Shown one piece after another: positions 51,430 through 60,222 of a stretch of 64,000 nt of DNA. Each line of letters opens with the position of its first letter. Positions within the stretch are counted from its first letter, which is position 1. The notes under the pieces were generated by a model. The model did no database searches. It saw only the letters and a program-made list of their open reading frames with translations, and had not been told where the DNA came from. The translations under genes and the position numbers were made by a program. The DNA lies in contig NZ_CP048405.1 of NCBI RefSeq assembly GCF_014084125.1, positions 992,001 to 1,056,000 of the forward strand, read 5' to 3'. This DNA comes from Streptacidiphilus sp. PB12-B1b (GTDB lineage Bacteria > Actinomycetota > Actinomycetes > Streptomycetales > Streptomycetaceae).

Positions 51430-52662
51430 ATGGACCTGAAGGACCTGGGCGCGCTGCGGATGGGCCAGCCCCCGGAGAACCACCGCCAGCGGGTGGTGAA
51501 GCTGTGCTGGATGTCGCTGTGGATGGTCTACCTGGCCTACCCCATCGGCGACCTGGTCGGCACCCGGCACCCGGCACCGGTCCTGGTCGCCGGCTGGACG
51601 CTGCTGGCGGTGTTCCTCGGCCTCTACGCGACGCTGGTGCTGCGCCGCCAGGCCCTCGGGCAGAACACCCCCTGGAACCCGGTCAACCTGGGCACGCTGG
51701 GCGGCATGTTCGCGGTCGCCACCGCCGCCTGCTACCTGCTGGGCAGCAACTGGCTGACGCTGTTCAGCTACACCGCTATCGCCACCGGCGTCGCACTGCT
51801 GCCCCAGTACGCCCTGCCCGGCGTCGCGGCGGTGACCGGCTTCCTGATCGTGGTCGGGGCCACCTGCCCGGCGCCCAGCGTCTACGCCACCGCCAGCGCC
51901 GCCCTCAGCGCCTTCCTGGGCGGCGCGGCCATGTCCGGCCTGCAGCGGATGATCCGGACCATGCAGGAGCTGCGCGAGGCCAGGGCCGCCGTGGCCGCCC
52001 TGGCCGCCTCCGACGAGCGGCTGCGGATGGCCCGGGACCTGCACGACCTGCTCGGCCACTCGCTCTCGCTGATCACCCTGAAGTCCGAGCTGACCTCGCG
52101 CTTCCTGGACCAGGAGCGCTACCAGGACGCCCGGGCGCAGGTCGCCGACATCGAGAGGGTCAGCCGGCAGTCGCTGGTCGACGTCCGCGAGGCCATCGGC
52201 GGCTACCGGCGGCCCAAGCTGGCGGTGGAGATCGCCGCCGTCCGCAGCGCGCTGACCGCCGCCGACATCGCCGTGGACGCCGACCCGGCCGTCGCCGACG
52301 GCCACCCGGGCCTGGGCCCGGACGAGGAGGGCGCGCTGGGCTGGGCGCTGCGCGAGTCGGTGACCAACATCATCCGCCACAGCGGCGCCCGGAACTGCAC
52401 CATCCGGATCGCCGAGTTCCTGGTGGACGACGGCTCCCGCTCGCTGCGGCTGGAGGTGCTGGACGACGGCGTCGGCGTCCGCCGGGCCGAGCCCGGCAAC
52501 GGCCTGAACGGGCTGGTCGAGCGGCTGGCCCTGGCCGGGGGCGCGCTGGAGGCCGGGCCCGGGCCGCGCGGCCGGGGCTTCCGGGTCCGGGCCTCGGTGC
52601 CGCTGCGGGCCCCGGCGGCCGCTCCTGCCGGGGGTCCGCTGGCCGGTACCGTGCACCCGTGA
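51430..52662 (+). CDS. Sensor histidine kinase (DesK/NarX type, HisKA_3)
   Basis: A 410-residue kinase. Four to six hydrophobic segments in residues 25-165 form the sensor (for example LGTLGGMFAVATAACYLLG). A coiled coil leads to the phospho-acceptor block RMARDLHDLLGHSLSLITLK (HisKA_3). The ATPase domain has ESVTNIIRHSGARNC (N-box) and LDDGVGVRRAEPGNGLNGLVERL. There is no large extracellular domain, so it probably senses a membrane state or membrane-embedded ligand. GAGGAGG lies 5 bp before the ATG. The stop overlaps the response-regulator start (GTGA). Confidence 0.94.
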   Translation: MDLKDLGALRMGQPPENHRQRVVKLCWMSLWMVYLAYPIGDLVGTRHPAPVLVAGWTLLAVFLGLYATLVLRRQALGQNTPWNPVNLGTLGGMFAVATAACYLLGSNWLTLFSYTAIATGVALLPQYALPGVAAVTGFLIVVGATCPAPSVYATASAALSAFLGGAAMSGLQRMIRTMQELREARAAVAALAASDERLRMARDLHDLLGHSLSLITLKSELTSRFLDQERYQDARAQVADIERVSRQSLVDVREAIGGYRRPKLAVEIAAVRSALTAADIAVDADPAVADGHPGLGPDEEGALGWALRESVTNIIRHSGARNCTIRIAEFLVDDGSRSLRLEVLDDGVGVRRAEPGNGLNGLVERLALAGGALEAGPGPRGRGFRVRASVPLRAPAAAPAGGPLAGTVHP

Positions 52663-53264
52663 TCAGAATTCTTCTCGCCGAGGACCAGGGCATGGTCCGC
52701 GAAGCCCTCGCCGCCCTGCTCGGCCTGGAGGGCGACATCGACGTGGTGGCCCAGGTGTCGCGCGGCGACGAGGTGGTGGCCGCGGCGCAGGCCGGGGACG
52801 TCCAGGTCGCGGTGCTGGACATCGAGATGCCGGGGCTGACCGGCATCGAGGCCGCCGCGCGGCTGCACCGGGAGCGGCCCGCCACCAGGATCGTGATGGT
52901 GACCACCTTCGGCCGCCCCGGCTACCTGCGCCGGGCCATGGAGGCCGGGGCGGACGCCTTCCTGGTCAAGGACGCGCCCGCGTCCGAGCTGGCCGAGGCG
53001 ATCCGCCGGGTGCTGCGCGGCGAGCGGGTGATCGACCCGACGCTGGCCGCCGCCGCACTGGCCGAGGGCGCCAACCCGCTGACCTCGCGCGAGCGCGACG
53101 TGCTGGCCGCGGCGGCGGACGGCTCCGCCAACCACGACATCGCCCGGGCCCTGCACCTGTCCGAGGGCACCGTCCGCAACTACCTGTCGGCGGCCATCCA
53201 GAAGACCGCCGCCCGCAACCGCACCGAGGCGGTCCGCATCGCCCGGGAGAAGGGCTGGCTCTAG
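52659..53264 (+). CDS. LuxR/NarL-type response regulator (DesR-like)
   Basis: A 201-residue regulator. The receiver domain spans about 1-120 with the acidic pocket ILLAEDQG, the phospho-acceptor aspartate in VAVLDIEMPG (near residue 53) and the lysine in AFLVKDAPA. The C-terminal LuxR helix-turn-helix is LTSRERDVLAAAADGSANHDIARALHLSEGTVRNYL by its flanks LTSRERDVL and EGTVRNYLSAAI. The GTG is coupled to the kinase stop. It probably activates the ABC exporter in its own operon through the palindrome at 49520-49535. Confidence 0.94.
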   Translation: MIRILLAEDQGMVREALAALLGLEGDIDVVAQVSRGDEVVAAAQAGDVQVAVLDIEMPGLTGIEAAARLHRERPATRIVMVTTFGRPGYLRRAMEAGADAFLVKDAPASELAEAIRRVLRGERVIDPTLAAAALAEGANPLTSRERDVLAAAADGSANHDIARALHLSEGTVRNYLSAAIQKTAARNRTEAVRIAREKGWL

Positions 53265-53295
53265 GCCCTCCCGCGCCGGGCCCGGGCCCCGGGGG

Positions 53296-54183
53296 TCAGT
53301 TGAGCCGGTGCCGGGCGGCCCGGGCCTCCAGCCGGACCCGGGCCGCCGACTCCGGGTCGAAGGCGTCCAGGATGGTCGCGTAGGACTCCATCTCGGCCGC
53401 GCCCTCCAGGAAGCTGCCGGTGCGCACCAGCAGCTCGCCGCGCTCCAGCCGCAGCTGCGCCGGGTGCCGGGGCAGCAGCAGCGAGAGCTCGGCGGCCCAC
53501 AGCTGGGTGCGGGCGTGCTCCGGGCGGGCCGCCGCCCAGCTGCGAATGTTGGTCAGCACGCGCAGCGCTATGTCCACCGGCTCGGCCGGGCGCAGCATCT
53601 CCGGATCGAGCGGGTAGCCCGCCTCGGCCACCAGCGCCTCGGCGTCCTCGCGGGTCAGCGGTCGGCCGCCGCGGAACGGGTCGACCAGGACGTGCTCGCC
53701 CTCCGGCTCGCCGACGCCGACGACGAAGTGGCCGGGCAGGGCGACCCCGTACACCGGCAGGCCCAGGCTGCGGCCGACGTGGATCCAGACCACCGACAGC
53801 AGGATCGGCAGGCCCCGGCCGGTCCGCAGCACCTGGTGCAGCAGCGAGGACTCCAGCCGCCGGTAGGCGGCGGGCCCGCCGCGCAGGTCGGCGGCGCCGG
53901 CCAGGGCGCCCGCCAGCAGCGCCGCGGCCTGCGCGGGCGGCGGCCCGCCGCCGGGGCGGTCGGCCTGGCCGGGCAGGCAGCCTGCGGCGGCCAGGTCGGC
54001 GGCGGCCAGTGCGGTCAGCTTGGCCAGGGCGTTCAGGCTGGGGGCCATCCCGGCGTCCAGCGACCCGGCGGCGTCGGCGCCGCCCAGATCCGCCTCGAAG
54101 CCCATGAGCAGGCAGAGCAGCACCGGGTCGGGCGACTGCGCCCGCGCCTCGGCGGCGAACCGTTCCCTGCTCTCCTCGGTCAT
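53296..54183 (-). CDS. SirB1-like transglutaminase-fold/TPR protein
   Basis: A 295-residue protein of the SirB1 family. The conserved part has LLHQVLRTGRGLPILLSVVWIHVGRSLGLPVYGVALPGHFVVGVG (positions about 125-170), with HVLVDPFRGGRPLTREDAEALV after it. The catalytic cysteine of true transglutaminases is absent from the corresponding GLPILLS stretch, so it is probably not an active protease or transglutaminase. The C-terminus is helical and TPR-like (HPAQLRLERGELLVRTGSF). TAGAAT 8 bp before the ATG suggests a leaderless start. Function unknown; it is convergent with the two-component operon, 31 bp away. Confidence 0.8.
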   Translation of the reverse strand: MTEESRERFAAEARAQSPDPVLLCLLMGFEADLGGADAAGSLDAGMAPSLNALAKLTALAAADLAAAGCLPGQADRPGGGPPPAQAAALLAGALAGAADLRGGPAAYRRLESSLLHQVLRTGRGLPILLSVVWIHVGRSLGLPVYGVALPGHFVVGVGEPEGEHVLVDPFRGGRPLTREDAEALVAEAGYPLDPEMLRPAEPVDIALRVLTNIRSWAAARPEHARTQLWAAELSLLLPRHPAQLRLERGELLVRTGSFLEGAAEMESYATILDAFDPESAARVRLEARAARHRLN

Positions 54184-54191
54184 CGCGGGGG

Positions 54192-54197
54192 ATTCTA
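54192..54197 (-). promoter_or_regulatory. Leaderless -10 box (TAGAAT) of the SirB1-like gene
   Basis: On the minus strand TAGAAT is followed by 8 bp and the ATG. The intervening cccccgcg is not a ribosome-binding site. Confidence 0.5.
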
Positions 54198-54253
54198 TGC
54201 GGCGGACGCCCCGCCGAGGACGCATCGGCCCCGGACACGGCTCCCGGGGGCCG

Positions 54254-55276
54254 TTACGCCCCGGGCCGACGCCGGTAGTGGTAGCGGTGGTGGGTGCGGA
54301 AGCCGAGCCGCTCGTACAGTGCGATCGCGGCCGCGTTGTCCGGCTCCACCTGGAGGTACACCAGGTCCGCGCCCTCGTCGGCGGCGGCCCGGGCCAGCGC
54401 GGCGGTGACGGCGGTGGCCAGCCCCCGGCGGCGCTGCCCGGGGGCGACCTCCAGCGCGGCCAGCCCGGCCCAGCGGCCGTCGACCGCGCAGCGTCCGATG
54501 GCGGCGGGCGGCTCGCCCTCGGCGCCGGGCACGGTGGCGAACCACACCGAGGGCCCGCCGGTGAGCACCGCCAGCGCGGTCGGCGCCAGGTCGGGCCCGG
54601 TGACCCGCCGGTAGCGGGAGAGCCAGGCCGGGCCCGGCTGCCGGTCCAGCCGCACCCCGGCGGCGGCCGCGGCGGCGTCGTCCACCAGCGGGGCCAGCGG
54701 CGCGGTCTGGGTCAGCGCGGCGGCCCGGACGCCCCAGCCGCGCGCCGCCAGCTCGGCGTCCAACGGGTCGTCGGTCCGGACCTGCAGCGCGGCCGGCAGC
54801 CCGCGGGCGGCGTACCAGGCGGTGGCGCGGTCCAGTGCCTGCTCCAGCGGCAGCCCCGGGTCGCCCGCGGTGAGCACCGAGTTGGCGCGGTTGGTGAAGC
54901 CCCCGGCGGCCCGCAGGGTCCAGCCGCCGAGCGGTTCGCTCTCGGCGCCCGGCCAGCCGCGCCCGGCGATCCGCTGGAGCTCGTCCGGGTCGACGGCCAG
55001 GTGCGCGGCGACCGCGCCGCGCCCGCGCCGGACCGGCGCGGGCGGCACCGCCCTGGCCGCGACCAGGGTCTCCTCCGCGATCGACACGGCCGTGTCGTGG
55101 CGGTCCACCACCACGAGCACCCCTTCGTCCCATGATGTGAGCAGCCCGACCACGTCAGCGAAGACCGGACGCCCCTGCGACACCCCCGAGATCCGCCGGA
55201 CCGACACGCGTCGGCCCAGGTCAGCGCGGGTGATCTGGACCTCCGCCCGACCACGTCCGATAGTGTTGTCCGCCAT
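54254..55276 (-). CDS. GNAT family N-acetyltransferase
   Basis: A 340-residue protein. The C-terminal GNAT domain (about 200-335) has the acetyl-CoA loop LEVAPGQRRRGLATAVTAALARAA, and LQVEPDNAAAIALYERLGFRTHHRYHYR at the end, split by residues here only in description. The N-terminal 190 residues contain an SH3-like start (GRRVSVRRISGVSQGRPVFADV) and a second, degenerate GNAT-like region (WTLRAAGGFTNRANSVL). This two-part form resembles Rv0428c-type acetyltransferases. The ATG at 55276 is chosen because GGAGG lies 8 bp upstream; a GTG 9 bp earlier would abut that site. It is divergent from fdxA, 112 bp apart. Its substrate is unknown. Confidence 0.85.
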   Translation of the reverse strand: MADNTIGRGRAEVQITRADLGRRVSVRRISGVSQGRPVFADVVGLLTSWDEGVLVVVDRHDTAVSIAEETLVAARAVPPAPVRRGRGAVAAHLAVDPDELQRIAGRGWPGAESEPLGGWTLRAAGGFTNRANSVLTAGDPGLPLEQALDRATAWYAARGLPAALQVRTDDPLDAELAARGWGVRAAALTQTAPLAPLVDDAAAAAAGVRLDRQPGPAWLSRYRRVTGPDLAPTALAVLTGGPSVWFATVPGAEGEPPAAIGRCAVDGRWAGLAALEVAPGQRRRGLATAVTAALARAAADEGADLVYLQVEPDNAAAIALYERLGFRTHHRYHYRRRPGA

Positions 55277-55388
55277 ACCCGCCACCTCCGGTGCATTCGC
55301 CGCCCTGAAACGGCGATACTAGGGGCGGGCATCGACGACGCCGCGCTTCCCTGCGCGAATGCCAGCCCCTACGAGGAGGAAGTTCAGC

Positions 55389-55709
55389 GTGACCTACGTC
55401 ATCGCGCAGCCTTGTGTCGACGTCAAGGACAAGGCGTGCATTGAGGAATGCCCTGTCGACTGCATCTACGAGGGCCAGCGGTCCTTGTACATCCACCCCG
55501 ACGAGTGTGTGGACTGCGGGGCGTGCGAGCCGGTCTGCCCGGTCGAGGCCATCTTCTACGAGGACGACACCCCGGACGAGTGGAAGGACTACTACAAGGC
55601 GAACGTCGACTTCTTCGACGACCTCGGCTCGCCCGGTGGCGCCTCCAAGCTCGGTCTGATCGAGAAGGACCACCCGTTCATCGCGGCCCTGCCGCCGCAG
55701 AACCAGTGA
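55389..55709 (+). CDS. fdxA: Seven-iron ferredoxin [3Fe-4S][4Fe-4S]
   Basis: A 106-residue ferredoxin. Cluster ligands are C9, C17 and C50 for the [3Fe-4S] centre and C21, C40, C43 and C46 for the [4Fe-4S] centre, in CVDVKDKACIEECPVDC and CVDCGACEPVCPVEAI. The C-terminal half (YEDDTPDEWKDYY and the tail to PPQNQ) is the acidic extension seen in mycobacterial and Streptomyces FdxA/FdxC. It is a soluble electron carrier for oxidoreductases such as cytochromes P450. The GTG start is preceded by GAGGAAG. dapC starts 7 bp after its stop, so the two form one operon. Confidence 0.96.
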   Translation: MTYVIAQPCVDVKDKACIEECPVDCIYEGQRSLYIHPDECVDCGACEPVCPVEAIFYEDDTPDEWKDYYKANVDFFDDLGSPGGASKLGLIEKDHPFIAALPPQNQ

Positions 55710-55716
55710 TCGTTCC

Positions 55717-56865
55717 GTGAACGACGCGCACGACCGCACCGCCGCGCTGCCTCTCCCCGGAGGGGCGGCGCGCCGCGTTTCCGAGCTGCTTCCGGTGTTC
55801 CCCTGGGACCGGTTGGAGCCGTACAAGGCCACCGCCGCCGGGCATCCGGACGGCATCGTGGACCTCTCCGTCGGCACGCCGGTCGACCCGGTGCCGGAGC
55901 TGGTCCAGGCGGCGCTGACGGCCGCCGCCGACAGCCCCGGCTACCCGACCGTGTGGGGCACGGCCGAGCTGCGCGACGCCCTGGTGGCGTGGGTGGAGCG
56001 GCGGCTGGGCGCGACCGGGATCACCCACCGGCACGTCCTGCCGCTGGTCGGCTCCAAGGAACTGGTGGCCTCGCTGCCCGCGCAGCTGGGCCTGGGCCCG
56101 GGCGACCGGGTGGCCTACCCGCGGCTGGCGTACCCGACGTACGAGGTCGGCGCGCGGCTGGCCGGTGCGGACCACGCCGTCTACGACGAGCCCTGGGAGG
56201 CGGACCCGGACGGGCTGCGGCTGCTGTGGCTGAACTCGCCGTCCAACCCGACCGGCCGGGTGCTGAGCGCGGCCGAGCTGCGGCGCACCGTCGCCTGGGC
56301 GCGCGAGCACCGGGTGCTGCTGGTCAGCGACGAGTGCTACCTGGAGCTGGGCTGGGAGGCGGAGCCGGTCTCGGTGCTGCACCCGGACGTCTGCGACGGC
56401 GACTACAGCGGCCTGGTGGCGGTGCACTCGCTGTCCAAGCGCTCCAACCTGGCGGGCTACCGCTCGGCCTTCCTGGCCGGTGATCCGCAGGTGCTGGGTG
56501 AGCTGCTGCAGGTGCGCAAGCACAGCGGGCTGATGATGGCGGCGCCGGTGCAGGCGGCCACGGCGGTCGCGCTCGGGGACACCGCGCACGTCGCCGAGCA
56601 GCGCTCCCGCTACGCCGCCCGACGCGAGGCGCTGCGCGGCGCGCTGGAGGGCTACGGCTTCCGGATCGAGCACTCCGAGGCCAGCCTCTACCTGTGGGCC
56701 ACCCGCGACGAGCCCTGCTGGGACACGGTCGCGGACCTGGCCGGGCACGGCGTGCTGGTGGCGCCGGGCGAGTTCTACGGCGAGGCCGGGCGGGACTTCG
56801 TCCGGGTCGCCCTCACCGCCACCGACGAGCGGGTGGCGGCCGCGGTCAAGCGGCTCGGCGGCTGA
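55717..56865 (+). CDS. dapC: Succinyldiaminopimelate (N-succinyl-LL-DAP) transaminase
   Basis: A 382-residue class I/II PLP aminotransferase. Conserved parts are SVGTPVDPVP, NSPSNPTGRVL, LLVSDECYLELGW and the PLP-lysine in VHSLSKRSNLAGYRSAF. The distal arginine lies in FVRVALTATDE. It converts N-succinyl-2-amino-6-ketopimelate to N-succinyl-LL-DAP in the lysine and peptidoglycan-precursor pathway. The fdxA-dapC pairing is conserved with M. tuberculosis fdxC-dapC, and dapE lies a few genes downstream. The GTG start has no strong ribosome-binding site and is probably coupled to fdxA. A 21-bp-stem terminator follows. Confidence 0.93.
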   Translation: MNDAHDRTAALPLPGGAARRVSELLPVFPWDRLEPYKATAAGHPDGIVDLSVGTPVDPVPELVQAALTAAADSPGYPTVWGTAELRDALVAWVERRLGATGITHRHVLPLVGSKELVASLPAQLGLGPGDRVAYPRLAYPTYEVGARLAGADHAVYDEPWEADPDGLRLLWLNSPSNPTGRVLSAAELRRTVAWAREHRVLLVSDECYLELGWEAEPVSVLHPDVCDGDYSGLVAVHSLSKRSNLAGYRSAFLAGDPQVLGELLQVRKHSGLMMAAPVQAATAVALGDTAHVAEQRSRYAARREALRGALEGYGFRIEHSEASLYLWATRDEPCWDTVADLAGHGVLVAPGEFYGEAGRDFVRVALTATDERVAAAVKRLGG

Positions 56866-56885
56866 CGCGGCGCCCTCGGGCGCGG

Positions 56886-56932
56886 ACGCGGGTGGGGCCG
56901 GGAGCGGACGTCGCTCCCGGCCCCACCCGCGT
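56886..56932. terminator. Very strong hairpin after dapC
   Basis: A perfect 21-bp stem (56886-56906 with 56912-56932) has the loop gacgt. It stands between convergent dapC and the secreted-protein gene, so it can end both transcripts. Confidence 0.85.
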
Positions 56933-56958
56933 TCCGCCGCCCTGCGGCGGCCGGGGTG

Positions 56959-57591
56959 TCAGACGCCGACGGGCAGGCCGTGGGTCAGGCCGCCGAGGCC
57001 GCCGAGGCCGTTGGTCAGGCCGGAGGTGTCGCCCAGGCCGGGCAGGCCGCCGAGCCGCTGGGCCGGGGCCGCGCCGGTGGCGGCGCCGCTGAGGCCGCCG
57101 ACCTGGTTCAGCGGCAGGCTGCCGGCCAGCGGCAGCGAGGACAGCGGGCTGCTGGGCGCGGCGGCGGGGGCCGCCGCCGGGAGGGAGACGCCGGCCGGGG
57201 CGGGCATGGAGCGGGTCAGGCCGCCCACGCCGCCGAGGGAGCCGGTCGGGTTGCCGGTGACCTGTCCCAGCTGCCGGGTCGCGCCGCCCACCACGCCGTC
57301 GGTCGCCGGGAGGGCCTTGGACGCCGTGGCGCCGGTCGCGTCGGCGACCGCGGGAACCGCCGCGCCGACCGTGCTGGAGGCGCCGGCGCCGGCCAGCTGG
57401 CCGGTCTGGTGGGTGGCGTTCTGCAGGTTGCCGCCCAGGTTGCCGCCGTCCGGCTGACTGACCGCACCGAGGTCGGGCACGGCCGGCAGCATGCTGGCCG
57501 CCGAGGCCGAGCCTGCCAGCACGGCCGGGACCGCTCCGGCGGCGACCACGAACGCGGCCTGGGCGATCCGGCGCGAGAGGGGGAGAGACAT
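56959..57591 (-). CDS. Secreted Gly/Leu/Ala-rich low-complexity protein
   Basis: A 210-residue protein with a clear signal peptide (MSLPLSRRIAQAAFVVAAGA, cleavage after ...LAGSASA). The mature part is low-complexity, with recurring GGL, TGQ and LPxLG units and no cysteines, for example GLGGLGGLTHGLP at the end. Homologues sit in this spot in other Streptomyces and are often mislabelled as ATP-binding; no nucleotide-binding motif is present here. A surface or wall-matrix role is possible. AGGAG lies 5 bp before the ATG. Confidence 0.75.
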   Translation of the reverse strand: MSLPLSRRIAQAAFVVAAGAVPAVLAGSASAASMLPAVPDLGAVSQPDGGNLGGNLQNATHQTGQLAGAGASSTVGAAVPAVADATGATASKALPATDGVVGGATRQLGQVTGNPTGSLGGVGGLTRSMPAPAGVSLPAAAPAAAPSSPLSSLPLAGSLPLNQVGGLSGAATGAAPAQRLGGLPGLGDTSGLTNGLGGLGGLTHGLPVGV

Positions 57592-57900
57592 GAAGCTCCT
57601 AGGTGGAGGTGGGAACAGGACCGGTCCGCCGGGCGGACGTGGTGATTACCGCTCCAGGAGCAAGAAGGTTGCGGCCGATCAAGGTAAAGACTTCCCAAAG
57701 ATCGCATAATCTTTTTCAGGACAAACCAGCAGGAAACGGGCCGCCCTGTCCGCGCCGGAAAACTGTTTCTCCGCCCGTTTTCCAAGGCCGGTCCGGCTCT
57801 CCCGACCACTCCGGGGTCCGGCCGTCCGGCCGCCCCGGCGCCACCCGGAAGCGTCAACCGCGAGCCGTACCGGATAACCCGCACGGGGGACGCGGCAGGG
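57592..57900 (-). promoter_or_regulatory. 309-bp upstream region of the secreted-protein gene
   Basis: No gene is seen. The part nearest the start (57650-57740) is unusually AT-rich, reading on the minus strand tgaaaaagattatgcgat and then gggaagtctttacc. The rest is normal GC. I see no riboswitch signature I could defend. It probably holds the promoter and a leader of 100 nt or more for the secreted protein. Confidence 0.4.
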
Positions 57901-58953
57901 CTATTCGGCGGCCACCGAAATGAGCACCGCCGACGAACTGACACCCGAATCTGCGGACTCCTGAGCGGAGGAGCCGGGCACCGGGGCCGAGGCCGAACCG
58001 CTCGGCGCCACCAGCGGCAGCCACCCCTGGGTGGACTCCGAGGCGGTCCACTGCTGGCCCGCGTAGCGCACCGAGGCGATGTGCAGGTCCTGGCAGTGCG
58101 CCACCGCCCAGGAGGCCACCGCCCAGCCGCGCTGCACCGAGCCGGTCAGCCCCGACCGGGCCTGCACCGTCAGCTGCGCCTGCACCACCGCGGCGGACGG
58201 CGAGGGCGAGGCCGAGGCCGGGGAGCCCGCGGCCGGGTCGGCCGGCAGCGGCAGCACCTTCGTCCGCGCCACCGAGCCGAACTCCCTGGCCAGCCGCTGC
58301 GACACCGCCGCCGCCCCGGCCGCCGGCGAAGCCGCCGTGCCCACGCTGTTCACCTGGCAGGTCAGCGCCTCCGGGACGCGCCCGGTCAGCGCCCCGGACA
58401 GCACCGTCGCATCCGCCTCGTGCTGGGCGTACGCGTCCGGGTAGCCGCTGTGCTGGACGTCCTGCGCCGCCACCGTCAGCGGCAGCTCGGTGTAGCCGGG
58501 AACGGCCACCAGCCGGTCCAGGAACCGGTCGGTCGCGTACACCGGGTCGGCGATCTGCGACGCCTGGCCCCAGCCCTGCGAGGGCCGCTGCTGGAACAGC
58601 CCGATCGAGTCCAGGTCGCCGCCGCTGAGGTTCTGCAGCTTGGACTCCTGCATGGCCGTCGCCAGCGCGATGGTCGCGGCCTGCTCCGGCAGGTTCCGGG
58701 CGACCGTGACCGCGGAGATCGTCCCGGCGTTGTCCGTCTGCTGGACGCCCAGGTTGACGATGCCGTCCGGGCTGGTGGCCGTGCAGCCCTCGGCGATCGG
58801 CACCGGCACCAGGTCGGGGTGGTCGCTCAGGTAGAAGCCGATGCCCACCGCCAGCACCAGCAGCAGGACCAGCGGCAGGCAGCCCAGCAGGGCGCGACGG
58901 CGGCGGCGGACCGGCGCGTCGACGCCGGAACTCATCATCTCCGTCAGACCCAC
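57901..58953 (-). CDS. Membrane-anchored protein with lytic-transglycosylase-like core
   Basis: A 350-residue protein. After a basic cytoplasmic start ([12 protein letters not shown]), one helix ([18 protein letters not shown]) anchors it outside. The segment [19 protein letters not shown], then [15 protein letters not shown], resembles the catalytic-helix region of SLT/goose-lysozyme-type domains, with E at the expected place, and [10 protein letters not shown] follows. The C-terminal 150 residues are Ser/Ala/Pro-rich with a [18 protein letters not shown] element repeated in Streptomyces wall proteins. The GTG start has AAGGAG 7 bp upstream; the internal ATG-ATG lacks spacing for its own site. 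It may be a remodelling enzyme or only a binding protein. Confidence 0.75.
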   Translation of the reverse strand: MGLTEMMSSGVDAPVRRRRRALLGCLPLVLLLVLAVGIGFYLSDHPDLVPVPIAEGCTATSPDGIVNLGVQQTDNAGTISAVTVARNLPEQAATIALATAMQESKLQNLSGGDLDSIGLFQQRPSQGWGQASQIADPVYATDRFLDRLVAVPGYTELPLTVAAQDVQHSGYPDAYAQHEADATVLSGALTGRVPEALTCQVNSVGTAASPAAGAAAVSQRLAREFGSVARTKVLPLPADPAAGSPASASPSPSAAVVQAQLTVQARSGLTGSVQRGWAVASWAVAHCQDLHIASVRYAGQQWTASESTQGWLPLVAPSGSASAPVPGSSAQESADSGVSSSAVLISVAAE

Positions 58954-59067
58954 CGGGCTCTCCTTCCGCGTCGCAGTCGCTGAACCCTATCCACTCGGAC
59001 GGGCGAGTCGCGCCCGGCGGTTCTGTGCCGCTCGCCACGTGTCCGACACACCCGCCCCGGACCGCCG

Positions 59068-59073
59068 TAGGCT
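59068..59073 (+). promoter_or_regulatory. Leaderless -10 box (TAGGCT) of dapE
   Basis: TAGGCT is followed by 8 bp and the dapE ATG, with no Shine-Dalgarno sequence. Confidence 0.5.
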
Positions 59074-59081
59074 GGCTGCTC

Positions 59082-60179
59082 ATGACACGAAGCCTCGCCA
59101 CCGACGCCCCCTCCTCCGCCGTCGAGCTGGACCTCTCCCTGTCCGGCGGGGAGCTCACCGCCCTGCTCGTCGACATCCCCTCGGTCAGCGGCGGCGAGCG
59201 GGTCCTCGCCGACGCCGTGGAGACGGCCCTGCGCGGACTGCCGCACCTCACCGTGGACCGGGACGGGGACGCCGTCGTCGCCCGAACCCGCCTGGGCCGC
59301 GCCGAGCGGGTGCTGCTGGCCGGGCACCTGGACACCGTCCCGATCGCCGGGAACCTGCCCTCCAAGGTCGAGGGCGACCTGCTGTACGGCTGCGGCACCT
59401 CCGACATGAAGGCCGGCGTCGCCGTCCAACTGCGGATCGCCGCCACCGTCACCGACCCCAACCGCGACCTGACCTTCGTGTTCTACGACTGCGAGGAGGT
59501 CGAGGCGGCCCGCAACGGCCTCGGCCGGCTCGCCCGCAACCACCCCGACTGGCTGGCGGCCGACTTCGCGGTGCTGATGGAGCCCAGCAACGCCCAGGTC
59601 GAGGGCGGCTGCCAGGGCACCATGCGGGCCGAGGTCACCACCGGCGGCCACCGCGCCCACTCCGCCCGCAGTTGGCTCGGCGAGAACGCCATCCACAAGG
59701 CCGCGCCGGTGCTCCAGCGGCTGGCCGACTACCGGCCGCGGCTGGTCGACATCGACGGCCTGGAGTACCACGAGGGCCTGAACGCGGTCCGGATCGAGGG
59801 CGGCGTGGCCGGCAACGTCATCCCGGACGCCTGCACCGTCACGGTCAACTACCGCTTCGCGCCCGACCGCGACCGGCAGTCCGCCGAGGCGCACGTGCGC
59901 GAGGTCTTCGCCGGATTCGACGTCGCCGTCACCGACTTCGCCCCGGGTGCGCTGCCCGGCCTGGCCCACCCGGCCGCCGCCGCCTTCATCGCCGCCACCG
60001 GGGGCACCCCGCACCCCAAGTTCGGCTGGACCGACGTCGCCCGCTTCTCCGAGCTGGGCGTGCCCGCCGTCAACTACGGCCCGGGCGACCCCAATCTGGC
60101 CCACACCCGGGAGGAGCACTGCTCGCTGGCGGCCGTCGCCGAGTGCGAGCGGCGGATCGCCGACTGGCTGCGGCGATAA
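59082..60179 (+). CDS. dapE: Succinyl-diaminopimelate desuccinylase
   Basis: A 365-residue M20 metallopeptidase-family enzyme. Zinc-binding and catalytic motifs are [40 protein letters not shown] and [18 protein letters not shown], with the last ligand in [16 protein letters not shown]. The lid domain includes [19 protein letters not shown]. It removes succinate from N-succinyl-LL-DAP, acting after DapC in lysine and meso-DAP synthesis. It begins with a leaderless-type start and is divergent from the envelope-protein gene. The LOG-family gene follows 43 bp downstream with its own -10 box. Confidence 0.95.
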   Translation: MTRSLATDAPSSAVELDLSLSGGELTALLVDIPSVSGGERVLADAVETALRGLPHLTVDRDGDAVVARTRLGRAERVLLAGHLDTVPIAGNLPSKVEGDLLYGCGTSDMKAGVAVQLRIAATVTDPNRDLTFVFYDCEEVEAARNGLGRLARNHPDWLAADFAVLMEPSNAQVEGGCQGTMRAEVTTGGHRAHSARSWLGENAIHKAAPVLQRLADYRPRLVDIDGLEYHEGLNAVRIEGGVAGNVIPDACTVTVNYRFAPDRDRQSAEAHVREVFAGFDVAVTDFAPGALPGLAHPAAAAFIAATGGTPHPKFGWTDVARFSELGVPAVNYGPGDPNLAHTREEHCSLAAVAECERRIADWLRR

Positions 60180-60208
60180 AGATCCCACCCGGCCGCCGCC
60201 GACCGTCG

Positions 60209-60214
60209 TACGCT
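60209..60214 (+). promoter_or_regulatory. Leaderless -10 box (TACGCT) of the LOG-family gene
   Basis: TACGCT is followed by 8 bp and the ATG at 60223. The gene can thus be transcribed independently of dapE. Confidence 0.5.
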
Positions 60215-60222
60215 CCCTAGGT

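Noticed and set aside
57592..57900. c-di-AMP (ydaO-type) riboswitch upstream of the secreted protein.
   Set aside because: The AT-rich leader lacks the conserved ydaO blocks I looked for. The idea came only from the wall-protein context.
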